A stretch of DNA of 64,000 nucleotides from Paenibacillus monticola (GTDB taxonomy: Bacteria > Bacillota > Bacilli > Paenibacillales > Paenibacillaceae): assembly GCF_009664975.1 (NCBI RefSeq), contig NZ_WJXB01000007.1, positions 62,001 to 126,000 on the forward strand, written 5' to 3'. The notes beneath the pieces were generated by a model. That model was not told where the DNA came from, ran no database searches, and saw nothing but the letters and a program-made list of their open reading frames with translations. Below, one piece after another: positions 1-8,745 of the stretch. Each line of letters starts with the position of its first letter. Position 1 is the stretch's first letter. Both the position numbers and the translations under genes were made by a program.

Positions 1-199
1 ATCCTGATCCGATATCCTCAAAAGAATACTTGTTGAAATCGTCCCAATTCAGCGATACGCCCTTTTCAGATAAGCTTTTTAATTCATCTAATGAAATATA
101 TTCACTGGGCCCTTCTTCCCTATTGCTTTGGCATGCTGAACAAATAGTTAAAACGAATAATAATGTCATTGAAAACTTAAAGCATTTTACTAGTGTCAT
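1..199 (-). CDS. Putative lipoprotein, N-terminal part only
   Basis: The reading frame opens at an ATG at 199 and is still open at the window edge, so only about 66 residues are visible. A GGAGGG ribosome binding site lies six bases upstream. The first 25 residues look like a lipoprotein signal: MTLVKCFKF, a hydrophobic stretch (SMTLLFVLTI), then CSACQSN, whose second Cys could be lipidated. The lipobox is imperfect because the -3 position is Cys. The mature part is hydrophilic (SLDELKSLSEKGVSLNWDD). I do not recognise the family. It is divergent from the signal-peptide gene beginning at 339. Confidence 0.6.
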   Translation of the reverse strand, partial: MTLVKCFKFSMTLLFVLTICSACQSNREEGPSEYISLDELKSLSEKGVSLNWDDFNKYSFEDIGSG

Positions 200-338
200 T
201 AAAGTCCCTCCAATTTACCAAAAATTTACTGGTAATCTATAGAAAATATTTACACCATAAAAAGGTAAAAATTCTAAAAATATAAAAAAAGGTGAGAAAT
301 GGTGGAATTGTGTGTTTAAAAAATTAGGAGGTTTCTGA

Positions 339-1027
339 ATGAAAAAACTGCTATCTTTGCTCACAACGTTAATAATGGTGTTTTTGCTTACAACACCAGT
401 ATTTGCAAGTACCAGTAATAACGAAAATGATTTACTAAATGTTTCAACCAATCAACTGGAATCATCTGTTGATCCTTTGGCATCTTTTAATCCCGATCCA
501 GAAAAGTGGTTGGAATGGTTTAACGGCTTACCCGAAGAAGTGCAATTACAAGTCAATTATAGACCTGCAGGATTTGATTCCACAAAAAATAAAGCAGTTT
601 TACCAAACAATGATATACCAATCAATGAAACACAATACAGTCAAAATTCTTCTGAATCAAAACAGGATGCTAAAAAATCCATAGGAGTGCAGCTACTTGA
701 AACAATGTTAACTGGTGGATACGAACATCCTTATAATACTAGTGTTTGGGCGCCATTGACTGATAAGGCTAATTGCTATGCCTATATGTTAAACATATCT
801 ACTTACTCCGGGCACAAATTACAACTAGGTGAAAAGGCTGGAAGTATTTTCTCGAGTTTAACAACTACAAGCATAATTAATGCTGGTCACACAAACGAGG
901 CTTAACTGCTATTGATTTTAGAGATGCAGGTGGAGTGTCAATTCGTAACCCACAAACAGCTAATCGCAATTATGGAAATGGTCTAAATTATTCTACATTT
1001 AGCGGATGGTATATTATTAAATATTAA
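339..1027 (+). pseudogene. Secreted protein gene with a 3' frameshift
   Basis: The start is an ATG with an AGGAGG site seven bases upstream. A clear Sec signal peptide follows (MKKLLSLLTTLIMVFLLTTP, then VFAS), and then a hydrophilic secreted protein of no recognised family with a NCYAYMLN segment. The frame stops at 903-905, but the -1 frame continues from 902 and encodes LTAIDFRDAGGVSIRNPQ and later FSGWYIIKY before TAA at 1025-1027. A single missing base in the GAGG-CTT stretch near 898-902 would restore one protein of about 229 residues. This may be a real mutation or a sequencing slip. A terminator follows directly. Confidence 0.6.
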
Positions 1028-1051
1028 ATATTAATAGCATACCACGGAAGG

Positions 1052-1086
1052 GGCCGAGTTTTGTAACTTGGCCTCTTTATGTTTTT
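1052..1086 (+). terminator. Rho-independent terminator
   Basis: The stem GGCCGAGTT (1052-1060) pairs with AACTTGGCC (1065-1073) around a TTGT loop, with one G-T pair. A T-rich tract runs to 1086. It ends the signal-peptide gene at 339-1027. Confidence 0.75.
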
Positions 1087-1352
1087 TGTTGTATCCATCA
1101 AAATTCGACTGTTCTTATATCCGAATTTTATATTAACTCCCCACCAGTATAAATTGTCGGTTGCTTAGTATAATATCGTTTATTTCATGGCGATTTCTTA
1201 ATCTGATCATCTTGCACATCCTCTGACTGAATATTGTATCTGCCGTTTTCCCCATACCTGCTTCAACATAACGAAAGCTCCAAAGATCTCAAGATCCTTG
1301 GAGCTTAATTCGGGGCCGACGAGCTATTGAATTGGAAAAGACATGGCAGTTA
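1087..1352. other. Gene-free stretch with two hairpins
   Basis: No convincing coding sequence was found here. An inverted repeat pairs AAATTCG (1101-1107) with CGAATTT (1122-1128). A stronger hairpin pairs AAGCTCCAA (1275-1283) with TTGGAGCTT (1298-1306), with a nested GATCT/AGATC stem. The second may be the terminator of the leftward hydrolase gene that ends at 1353. Confidence 0.4.
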
Positions 1353-2212
1353 TCAGTGAATATCCGATTTCAGATAGAATCCTTTGATTAGCTCCGAGAC
1401 CTCATGGCTTTTCTCCTCTAACACGAAATGTCCGCCGCATAATAAGCAGGTTTCAATATGGTTTACTAGATGACTGAAGAAAAGGGCACCTTCCAAGGTG
1501 AAAATAAAATCATTTTCCCCCAGGCGACAAGCACAGGCGGCTGATATGTGCGTAGGTATTGCTGCCAGACAGGGTACAGTTCCACATTGGTTCGATAATC
1601 ATAGCCCAGATCCAGCTGGATCTGTCTGTTTCCGGGACGATCCAGAAAAAACTGATCCATCGAGTAGCCATCTGGACTGATCAGATAAGGCTGACAAACT
1701 CCCGTTATATATTGCTTTTTGGTAGAATCAAACGTTAGAAACTCGGCAAAAGCCGCTTCGGATGTTGGATTACGGTTCACCCAAAGTGCTTTAAAGAGAT
1801 CAAACGGCTCTCCCAGCCCCTGCTCATTGATAACCGCATTTTGAATAACAAAGCCAATAATGCTCTGAGGGTTGCGAATGGCCAGCCTGAAGCTAATAGG
1901 CCCTCCATAATCATGGACATATAAGAGATAGCGTGAAATACCAAGCATAGCTATAAGCTTCTCCATCACTAGAGATAAATTTTCAAAGGTGTAATTAAAT
2001 TCATCTACCGCAGGCATACTGCTATTTCCAAACCCAGGATAATCAGGAGCAATGACATGAAAGCGGTCTGCCAAAAGAGGAATCAAATCTCTAAACATAT
2101 GGGAGGAGCTAGGAAAACCATGCAGCAAAATCATCGTCGGATGGCTCGGGTGCCCTGCTTCACGGAAAAAGATTTGCAGACTATCGATATTCATTTTCTT
2201 GTATAAAACCAT
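1353..2212 (-). pseudogene. Alpha/beta hydrolase with a frameshift in an A-run
   Basis: This is an alpha/beta-hydrolase-fold protein of the haloalkane-dehalogenase/epoxide-hydrolase type. It has an oxyanion HGFP motif (LLHGFPSSSHMF), a second HDYGG motif where the nucleophile Asp or Ser normally sits (YVHDYGGPISFRLA), and the usual PPVLVAWGK strand. After WGK the frame shifts. The next frame continues with the expected DFIFTLEG and the catalytic-His region CGGHFVLEEKSHEV, and stops at 1353-1355. The total of 860 bases is one short of 287 codons, and one extra A in the AAAATG run would give WGKNDFIF. It could be a true pseudogene or a base-calling error. Confidence 0.75.
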
Positions 2213-2359
2213 TGCTTCAGCATCCTCTCCTCAACGTTATAACCCACCTTTACAAAATATGTGAGGAGAACGGAGATTATGAACTAAATAACGGCAGAAA
2301 TGCCTCTTAACACAGAACTCAGATAATATAGCATCAGTGGAGTTTGCCACTACAATATT

Positions 2360-2676
2360 TCAAGATACTCGGATAACGTTTTTCCCAAAAGCCCCACGGA
2401 TGAGTAAGCCGTATCGATAACTGGCTAGATTTTCAACTCTTCATATGCTCTATTCATATCATCAAACGCTTTTCGATGACCTACATAGATACCTTGTATA
2501 TTAGCTTGATTTGCTAATAGTGAAAATAAGTTAACTTCTGCCATCATACTTTTCAGGAAACCAATGATATAAATGTGTCCTCGTTGAGCAAGTGCTTCAA
2601 ACAAATGATTAATGCTGTCTCCACCGTAATGATTGTCGAATCTACCAGCAATAGGTTCTTGGGAATCCCCAAATTA
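2360..2676 (-). pseudogene. Remnant of an MDR/zinc-type alcohol dehydrogenase
   Basis: In one minus-strand frame, 2425-2676 encodes the nucleotide-binding-domain end of a medium-chain dehydrogenase or quinone reductase: GRFDNHYGGDSINHLFEAL, GHIYIIGFL, EVNLFSLLANQANIQGIYVG and FDDMNRAYEELKI. A stop follows. Another frame just downstream encodes a family-typical C-terminus (GAFGKNVIRVS) ending at 2360-2362. The N-terminal two thirds and the link between the two pieces are missing. It is therefore a decayed fragment, not a gene. Confidence 0.6.
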
Positions 2677-2829
2677 CGTTTCGTTGCACCGTTTCATTTT
2701 CAAAGAAGTCTAGGTTTTGAAGTAAGGTAGTGAACGTGGTAGACTTTTTTCATGAGGTCGCTTCTGTCAAATGAACTTCTGTGGTGGAATTGGTTTTATA
2801 ATAATGTTGAATATATGGAGGTTCACTCT

Positions 2830-3513
2830 ATGGAGTTTAAGATATTTGTTGTTGAAGATGACCATGCGTTATTTGAAGCGTTGAAGACTGGCCTAGAAGC
2901 TTGGGCGTTTCGGGTTACGAAACCGGATGATTTTGACGAGGTCATGCGTTCCTTTCAGGATCAACAACCTCATCTCGTGATCATGGACATTACGCTCCCT
3001 AAATTTGATGGTTTTCATTGGTGTAGAGAAATCCGCTCCGTATCCGAAGTTCCTATTATCTTCCTGTCCTCACGCGATCACCCCTTAGATATGGTCATGG
3101 CGCTTAATATGGGAGCGGATGATTTTGTCCAGAAACCCTTTCATGCGAATGTGTTGTATGCCAAAATTCAGGCTATTCTTCGCAGAACCTATTCTTATGG
3201 AGAAGGCCAGGCAGATATTCTCGAATGGAACGGTGCCTTGGTCGATTTAAAACGAGGTGTTATCCGAAAATCAGACGAGGAAGCAGATTTGACCAAAAAC
3301 GAATTTTTTTTGTTGATCGCACTCGTGAAAGCTAACAATGCCGTTATCTCTCGTCATGACTTGATCCGTAAGCTATGGGAAGACGAGCAGTTCGTGAACG
3401 ATAATACCCTTACAGCCAATATCACCCGTCTGCGGCAAAAATTAGAACAGCTTGGACTTTCAGGCGCGATTGTGACAAAGAAAGGGATGGGTTATATGGC
3501 CGTCACTTTATAG
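2830..3513 (+). CDS. yxdJ: OmpR-family response regulator (YxdJ/BceR type)
   Basis: This is a DNA-binding response regulator of 227 residues. The ATG at 2830 is preferred because GGAGG lies eight bases upstream. The receiver domain has the acidic pair (VVEDDHAL), the phospho-acceptor Asp53 in LVIMDITLP and the conserved Lys in VQKPFHANV. A winged-helix output domain follows (TKNEFFLLIALVKANNAVIS, NDNTLTANITRLRQKLE). The kinase gene starts 14 bases later. The order regulator, kinase, ATPase, permease, YxeA matches the Bacillus yxdJKLM-yxeA locus, which responds to cationic antimicrobial peptides. The symbol rests on that gene order, so BceR or PsdR type is the alternative. Confidence 0.85.
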   Translation: MEFKIFVVEDDHALFEALKTGLEAWAFRVTKPDDFDEVMRSFQDQQPHLVIMDITLPKFDGFHWCREIRSVSEVPIIFLSSRDHPLDMVMALNMGADDFVQKPFHANVLYAKIQAILRRTYSYGEGQADILEWNGALVDLKRGVIRKSDEEADLTKNEFFLLIALVKANNAVISRHDLIRKLWEDEQFVNDNTLTANITRLRQKLEQLGLSGAIVTKKGMGYMAVTL

Positions 3514-3527
3514 GAGGAATAGGTCCC

Positions 3528-4574
3528 ATGTTAATCCGTTACATCGCTACAAGAAAAAGCTGGATTTTGCTGTTTGTCGGGCTGCTGGGTTTGACCGATT
3601 CACTTATCTTTTTCGAACAAGGATTGAGTGTGGAATTTATATCTCTCCTTTACTTAAATACTTTATATGTAATTTTATTCCTTGTATTTTTTCTATGGCG
3701 ATACAAGAAAGAAACCAAATATGCAGCAGCGATATCCAGGCTGCAAGAAATCATGGCCTCGGACTGGATGGAGAGCCTTCCCGAACCTGATAATAAACTG
3801 GATGGCATAATGAACGATGTATTACGAGAGGCCTTTTATCAGTTCAAACGTAAGCTTTCTCATTTTAAGGAAGCCCAGCTGATCGAAAATGATTTTACTG
3901 CCTCATGGATTCATGAGGTTAAAACTCCTCTTACCGCTATGAAACTGATTTTGGATGCATGCCCGAGTGATCCGGACCTACGTAGAATAGAATCGGAATG
4001 GCTGCGGATCCATTTACTCATAGACCGTCATTTGTATATGACACGCCTTTCTGCCCTTGAATCGGACTATGTGCTTGAACGAATTTCGATACAACGTCTT
4101 GTGGTAGAAGAAATCCGGGAACTGGCTCCCTGGTGTATGGAGAAGAATTTGGCAGTCAGCATCGAAGGAGAGGATGCCATGGTCATTACGGACCGCAAAT
4201 GGTGCCGCTTCATCCTCCGGCAATTATTGACCAATGCCATTAAATACAGTCCCTCCGACAAGGCGATTACGTTCTTGACAACGATGACGGAAAAAGAGAA
4301 TGTTATCCTGGATTTGATTGACGAAGGTCCCGGAATACAACCGCATGACTTGCCACGTATCTTTGATAAGGGATTCACTGGCGAGAATGGAAGAATTCAT
4401 AATGCTGCTACCGGACTCGGGCTCTATCTTGCCCAAACTGTAGCAGGGAAAATAGGTGTTACACTTCATGTTCTACCTGGTCAGCCGCAAGGTACGACGA
4501 TGCGGATCACTTTTACGGATCCCAATGGATTCGAAACGGTTAGAAGAGGACAAGAGGAAAATATCACGTTATAA
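3528..4574 (+). CDS. yxdK: Intramembrane-sensing histidine kinase (YxdK/BceS type)
   Basis: This is a 348-residue sensor kinase with two N-terminal membrane helices (SWILLFVGLLGLTDSLIFF and the following YLNTLYVILFLVFFLW) separated by a very short loop. That is the hallmark of the BceS-like intramembrane-sensing group. The DHp helix carries His129 in SWIHEVKTPLTAMK. The ATPase domain has an N box (LRQLLTNAIKYSP), a G1 box (IDEGPGIQ) and a G2 box (GLGLYLAQTVA). Family knowledge says these kinases do not sense the peptide alone but through the partner ABC permease, encoded downstream. A strong terminator follows the stop codon. Confidence 0.88.
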   Translation: MLIRYIATRKSWILLFVGLLGLTDSLIFFEQGLSVEFISLLYLNTLYVILFLVFFLWRYKKETKYAAAISRLQEIMASDWMESLPEPDNKLDGIMNDVLREAFYQFKRKLSHFKEAQLIENDFTASWIHEVKTPLTAMKLILDACPSDPDLRRIESEWLRIHLLIDRHLYMTRLSALESDYVLERISIQRLVVEEIRELAPWCMEKNLAVSIEGEDAMVITDRKWCRFILRQLLTNAIKYSPSDKAITFLTTMTEKENVILDLIDEGPGIQPHDLPRIFDKGFTGENGRIHNAATGLGLYLAQTVAGKIGVTLHVLPGQPQGTTMRITFTDPNGFETVRRGQEENITL

Positions 4575-4605
4575 ACAGTCAAGAATAATCTTGACTGTTT
4601 TTTTT
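4573..4605 (+). terminator. Terminator between kinase and transporter genes
   Basis: AAACAGTCAAGA (4573-4584) pairs perfectly with TCTTGACTGTTT (4589-4600) around an ATAA loop, followed by TTTTT. It separates the two-component genes from the transporter genes, which implies separate transcription of the latter. Confidence 0.9.
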
Positions 4606-4621
4606 GATGCAAAACCAAACA

Positions 4622-4635
4622 TGACATTATTGTCA
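4622..4635. promoter_or_regulatory. Putative BceR/YxdJ-type operator
   Basis: TGACA-TTAT-TGTCA is a perfect inverted repeat matching the TnACA-N4-TGTnA pattern described for BceR-like regulators. It lies about 90 bases before the ATPase start and about 65 bases before a TACAAT -10-like box (4700-4705). The position suits activation of the transporter operon by the regulator encoded just upstream. Confidence 0.6.
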
Positions 4636-4724
4636 CGTACCTATTCTATTCGTCACCCAAAACGTGCGACGTCAGGGGAAATCAATTGTAAACTTAAGCT
4701 ACAATCAAATTTGGGAGGTTCAAC

Positions 4725-5510
4725 ATGAATGTACTGAATGAACAAGAAACAGTTCTACATGCTCGCAATGTTCAGAAATCATATGGTTCAAAGGGCGGCG
4801 CACAACAGGTATTAAGAGGAATAGATTTACGTATTCTCCGCAAAGAGTTTGTCGGCATTATGGGTCCCTCCGGTTCAGGGAAGACAACATTGCTTAACGT
4901 ACTTGCGACAATTGACCGGACAACAGATGGCACAATCTTAATCGAAGACGAAGATATCTCTACTATGAACAATACTGCACTTTCCGCTTTCCGCCGTAAC
5001 AAGCTCGGATTCCTCTTCCAGGATTACAATCTTCTAGACTCGTTGACAGTAAAGGAGAACATCCTTCTACCACTTTCCCTTAGCAAAATAAGCAAACAGC
5101 AGGCAGATAATGAGTTCACTGCGATCGCAGATGTACTGGGAATTCAGGAATTGTCGCATAAATATCCGTTTGAAATATCCGGTGGACAGAAACAACGCAC
5201 TGCAGCTGGACGTGCCCTTATTCATCAGCCATCCATCATCTTTGCTGATGAGCCTACGGGTGCATTGGATTCCAAATCCGCTTCATCGTTATTGTCAGTA
5301 ATGGAGGAGGTGAATCGGAAAAGAAAGGTTACGATTATCATGGTCACGCATGATCCGGTCGCATCCAGCTACTGTAACCGTGTGGTGTTCTTAAAGGACG
5401 GGAAAATTTATTCCGAACTGTACCGGGGAGAGAAATCCAGGCAGTTGTTCTTTAAGGAAATCATCGATGTGCAGGCTGTTTTAGGGGGCGACCATATTGA
5501 CAGTGTTTGA
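4725..5510 (+). CDS. yxdL: Peptide-detoxification ABC transporter ATPase (YxdL/BceA type)
   Basis: This is a 261-residue ABC ATPase of the MacB/LolD/BceA class. It has Walker A (GPSGSGKTT), a Q-loop (FLFQDYNL), the signature ISGGQKQR, Walker B with catalytic Glu (IIFADEPTGALDS) and an H-loop (MVTHDP). GGGAGG stands before the ATG. It overlaps the permease gene by 14 bases, so the two are translationally coupled. Family members power removal or resistance to cell-wall-active or cationic peptides and also signal flux to the cognate kinase. Confidence 0.9.
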   Translation: MNVLNEQETVLHARNVQKSYGSKGGAQQVLRGIDLRILRKEFVGIMGPSGSGKTTLLNVLATIDRTTDGTILIEDEDISTMNNTALSAFRRNKLGFLFQDYNLLDSLTVKENILLPLSLSKISKQQADNEFTAIADVLGIQELSHKYPFEISGGQKQRTAAGRALIHQPSIIFADEPTGALDSKSASSLLSVMEEVNRKRKVTIIMVTHDPVASSYCNRVVFLKDGKIYSELYRGEKSRQLFFKEIIDVQAVLGGDHIDSV

Positions 5511-7440
5511 ATTAGCACTTCGCAGCATGCGGCAGAATGTGAAGCATTACTACTTGTATTTCTTCGCACTGATTTTCAGTATGAGTCTGTTCTTCGTCTT
5601 CTCTTCCCTGCAGCACGATCAGCAGGTTCAGTCCATGCTGGAATCAAGTGATAAATTTCTGACAGCTTTTCAGTCTGCAGCCATCCTGCTTATCGTGATT
5701 ATTGTAATCTTCACCATCTCATCCAACCAGATTTTTCTACGCCGGCGCAGCCGTGAAATCGGATTGTACCAGCTCATCGGTCTATCTAAAGGTAGAGTTG
5801 CCCGTTATTTAATCATTGAGAACGTACTACTCGGCTTTGGTGCACTAATCTCAGGGATTATCTGTGGAGCATTGGTGTCCCGTCTGTTTGTCCTGATTTT
5901 AATGAAATTGCTCTCATTGGATGGGTTGCCGGCCATTGACTTTTCCTTACCTGCAGCCTTTGATACAGCAATCGTATTTGTTCTCGTCGTTGTTATTACT
6001 TCCGTTCAAATGATATTCATGATATACCGCAGTACGCTGTTAAATTTATTTCAAGCTGATCAGCAGCCTGACTTATCCAGCCAGCCTCCGTCTGTTCTAG
6101 CATCTATTCTTACAGCGATTTATGCCGTGCTTGGTATTGTGCTTCTTGGCTATGGCTATGAATTATCGGGTCGCATGGTAGATGAGCAATTGGTCGTGAA
6201 TGCATTAATGGTAATCTTATCTACTATAGCAGGAACATATATATTGTTTCGTGTGACGATCAAATGGTGCTTCTCCTGGATTCGCCGCCGGAAACAAGGG
6301 CATCTTGGCTTGTATAACAGCCTGTCGCTTGCTCCGCTGATGCACCGGATGAAAGGTTCTGCCAACTCGCTCACCTTAATTACTGTATTATCCGCTTTAA
6401 CTATCACACTGGTTACTATGGCCTATTCTTTTTATTACTCAGCAGAGCATGACACCCGCTTGGCTATGCCTGATGATTTCGCATTTGAGAATAGGCTACA
6501 GGATACACAAGCCTTTACGAGCGAGCTGGAGAGCAAAGGCATTCACTTCAACCACCATACCATTCAAGCGATCCGGACAACTGGAGTTATTCTGAATCGG
6601 CTAGATGAATCCAGCCGTATAGAGGAAAGGTTGATATGGCTTCCGGCCGAACAGCTTCATAAGGCGGGGAGAAATGTATCCGTACCTTCCAAAGGTGATG
6701 CAGTACAATACAATGCCGGGGGACTGAATGCATTTGACGATATTGATCTCTCCAAACGTTATCCCACAGGGATTGAGCTCCAGGCAGATGGACAGAACGT
6801 AAGCTATACACTAAATGAATTAGTATTGGAGAATATGCTTAATTCCAATATATTCGGAAGTCAGATGGTAGTGTCTGAAGCTACGTTGAAAGACATTGAA
6901 GATAAAATGTTTAAAACTCTCGATTTTGAGAAGGTACAGTTTGACGCGTATCGTATTTCAGACAAAGCGGAGCTTGCGCTCGCCTCCTCCCTTTATGAGA
7001 AATATAAACTAGACGACCATTTCTCATACGATTTCTATTCACAATATAGAAGTGCACTGGAGTTATCCGGATTATTAATTTTTATAGCCGCCTTTCTGGG
7101 ACTGGCATTTCTTGCCTCTACTGGAAGCATTCTGTATTTCAAACAAATGACTGAGGCAGAGCAGGAAAAGCAGAGCTTCAAGACGCTGCGTCAGCTCGGT
7201 TTTGACGAGAAGATGATCATGAAGGGCATTGTGCGAAAGCAGATGGTTGTGTTTCTGCTCCCGCTGTTTATTGGAATACTGCATTCGTTCTTCGCAGTTA
7301 AAGCGGCTTCTTTCATGATTATTTCGGACATTACTATTCCAGCAGTTACTTCGATAGTTGCCTATACGGCCATTTATTTCCTGTTCGCAATCTTCACGCT
7401 TGGTTACTACCGGAAAGTTGTTAAACATGCCATGTTATAA
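5497..7440 (+). CDS. yxdM: FtsX-like permease (YxdM/BceB type)
   Basis: This is a 647-residue permease with the BceB architecture. It has an N-terminal membrane helix (YYLYFFALIFSMSLFFVF), an FtsX-type helix bundle to about residue 310, a large extracellular domain of roughly 220 residues (about 310-530) that is thought to contact peptide and kinase, and a second FtsX bundle at the C-terminus. The conserved cytoplasmic segment RRRSREIGLYQLIGLSKGRV and its C-terminal counterpart (SFKTLRQLGFDEKMI) are visible. The length and the overlap with the ATPase gene are typical of the family. Confidence 0.9.
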   Translation: MTVFELALRSMRQNVKHYYLYFFALIFSMSLFFVFSSLQHDQQVQSMLESSDKFLTAFQSAAILLIVIIVIFTISSNQIFLRRRSREIGLYQLIGLSKGRVARYLIIENVLLGFGALISGIICGALVSRLFVLILMKLLSLDGLPAIDFSLPAAFDTAIVFVLVVVITSVQMIFMIYRSTLLNLFQADQQPDLSSQPPSVLASILTAIYAVLGIVLLGYGYELSGRMVDEQLVVNALMVILSTIAGTYILFRVTIKWCFSWIRRRKQGHLGLYNSLSLAPLMHRMKGSANSLTLITVLSALTITLVTMAYSFYYSAEHDTRLAMPDDFAFENRLQDTQAFTSELESKGIHFNHHTIQAIRTTGVILNRLDESSRIEERLIWLPAEQLHKAGRNVSVPSKGDAVQYNAGGLNAFDDIDLSKRYPTGIELQADGQNVSYTLNELVLENMLNSNIFGSQMVVSEATLKDIEDKMFKTLDFEKVQFDAYRISDKAELALASSLYEKYKLDDHFSYDFYSQYRSALELSGLLIFIAAFLGLAFLASTGSILYFKQMTEAEQEKQSFKTLRQLGFDEKMIMKGIVRKQMVVFLLPLFIGILHSFFAVKAASFMIISDITIPAVTSIVAYTAIYFLFAIFTLGYYRKVVKHAML

Positions 7441-7464
7441 AAAACCATTAACGGAGGTATTCTT

Positions 7465-7821
7465 ATGAAAAAAAAAGTTGCTTTTATTCTTATTGCTGTA
7501 GTGATTTTCGCAGGTTTCTATGTAACGTTTAAACGGGATTTTGATCAATTCAATCCGCTGTATAAGGAGAAATATGTCTATGCAGTAATCAATAAACCAG
7601 CCGAGCAGGAAGGTAAAGATGAATGGATCCGCTACAGATATAATCTGAGCGGTTATACAGCACAGGGGGAAAAGATAAAAATCACTTTCTCTTCAAGTAA
7701 TGAACAGGAGCAGGACGCCTATGTTAGAGTACTTGCCAAGGGAGACTATACGGCCAAATGGGCACAAATCCCAATGGAAGTGATACCGGATAAGGCTTTT
7801 AATAAGTTGAGCTCCCACTAA
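7465..7821 (+). CDS. yxeA: YxeA family protein
   Basis: This is a 118-residue protein with an N-terminal membrane anchor or signal (KKKVAFILIAVVIFAGFYVTF) and a small extracytoplasmic domain. It contains YVYAVINKPAEQEG and RYNLSGYTAQGEKIKITFSS, which are typical of the YxeA (DUF1093) beta-barrel family. GGAGG lies seven bases before the start, and the gene follows the permease by 24 bases. Its place at the end of a Yxd-type operon supports the assignment. The biochemical role of the family is not settled. Confidence 0.82.
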   Translation: MKKKVAFILIAVVIFAGFYVTFKRDFDQFNPLYKEKYVYAVINKPAEQEGKDEWIRYRYNLSGYTAQGEKIKITFSSSNEQEQDAYVRVLAKGDYTAKWAQIPMEVIPDKAFNKLSSH

Positions 7822-7848
7822 ATATGAGGTTCAATCAGCCGTAAAGAA

Positions 7849-7885
7849 GGGTTCCATGACAGCGTTCTGTCATGGAACCCTTTGA
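7849..7885 (+). terminator. Terminator after yxeA
   Basis: A perfect 14-bp stem (7849-7862 with 7867-7880) encloses a CGTT loop. A short T run follows. It closes the Yxd-type operon. Confidence 0.8.
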
Positions 7886-7943
7886 CAGTAGTCCTTCCAA
7901 ACTCGATACTCTGACGTAGTTCTTAGTTGTCGTAAGCAGCCGC

Positions 7944-8220
7944 TATAATATTTCGATATACCCTTCTGTTCCATTCAGACGTATCCGTTGTCCGTCTTTT
8001 ATCAGATATAAACAAGGGTGTCCAGCCAGGATCAGTAAATGGGGTGACTAATATGTCCCCATCTTCTATATCAGCGTCTTCCATGTTTAAAATAACACAT
8101 TAGCTTCCCTCTACCACTCCAGAAGAAACCGGCAGGCCTACAATCGCTTCGTCTGGCATATTTTCCCGGTTGTACTTGCCTGTTATGATTTCACCGTCAG
8201 AGGTGAGAATTTCCTTTAGT
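7944..8220 (-). pseudogene. Rifampicin phosphotransferase/PEP-synthase-like remnant
   Basis: The minus strand encodes the swivelling phosphohistidine domain of an Rph-like enzyme in pieces. These are KEILTSDGEIITGKY, DEAIVGLPVSSGVVEG, then after a stop or frameshift VILNMEDADIEDGDILVTPF and TDPGWTPLFIS. In another frame follows IKDGQRIRLNGTEGYIEIL with a stop at 7944-7946. The segment that should carry the catalytic His (THGAVxAREYGxPA in the family) is missing between LFIS and IKDGQ. No N-terminal domains exist upstream. It is a relic that cannot be functional. Confidence 0.7.
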
Positions 8221-8266
8221 CTTTATCTATTTCTTGAGATCACCTATTATCCTATCAAATCTTACT

Positions 8267-8731
8267 TTAATATTCTCCTTTAATTACTAAAAACGAACCC
8301 CGAATGGTTCCAGCTAGCTTAGACTTCTGCCTAGCAAACTTAAACTTTGCTTCTAATTCCTTTGGGATCTCCATCCCCTCAGAAAGCTTAAAACCCACGG
8401 CCCGTTTCTTAGGGTCATCAACCGTGTACATGACATTGACCGCTAGACCATCCTCATAAAAGACGTAGGCAAATTGGATATTTTCCACTTGAAAACGCGA
8501 CGTTTCTAAAGGTTTGGCCGAAAACTCAATATCACGTTCTTTTTTCAAAATTTGGTTCACATACTCAAGGGTCTCCTGGCTTTCGCTAGCGGGCACAACC
8601 GTAAATTCATGTTTGTATTTATTCATGAAGTAACGTGCTTCGTTAGCACGTAATCCAGCAAGCGTCTCTACTACAGGTGAAGACTCTAAGCCAATCGTAG
8701 ACACATTTTTATAATCAACGATGTAGGACAT
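8267..8731 (-). CDS. Conserved hypothetical protein paired with a GyrI-like protein
   Basis: The start at 8731 is chosen because GGGAGG stands seven bases upstream and earlier starts would overlap the previous gene. The product of 154 residues has no signal peptide or membrane helix. It has a basic C-terminus (KFKFARQKSKLAGTIRGSFL) and a mixed alpha/beta profile. I do not recognise a catalytic motif. It lies 14 bases after the GyrI-like gene and is certainly co-transcribed with it. Both may be targets of the divergent YafY-type regulator. Codon use is AT-richer than in the 10.4-12.4 kb genes. Confidence 0.7.
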   Translation of the reverse strand: MSYIVDYKNVSTIGLESSPVVETLAGLRANEARYFMNKYKHEFTVVPASESQETLEYVNQILKKERDIEFSAKPLETSRFQVENIQFAYVFYEDGLAVNVMYTVDDPKKRAVGFKLSEGMEIPKELEAKFKFARQKSKLAGTIRGSFLVIKGEY

Positions 8732-8745
8732 TTGCATACCTCCCT

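Noticed and set aside
30..242. Rightward frame of 70 codons
   Set aside because: The opposite strand carries a lipoprotein start with a good ribosome binding site and signal peptide over the same bases.
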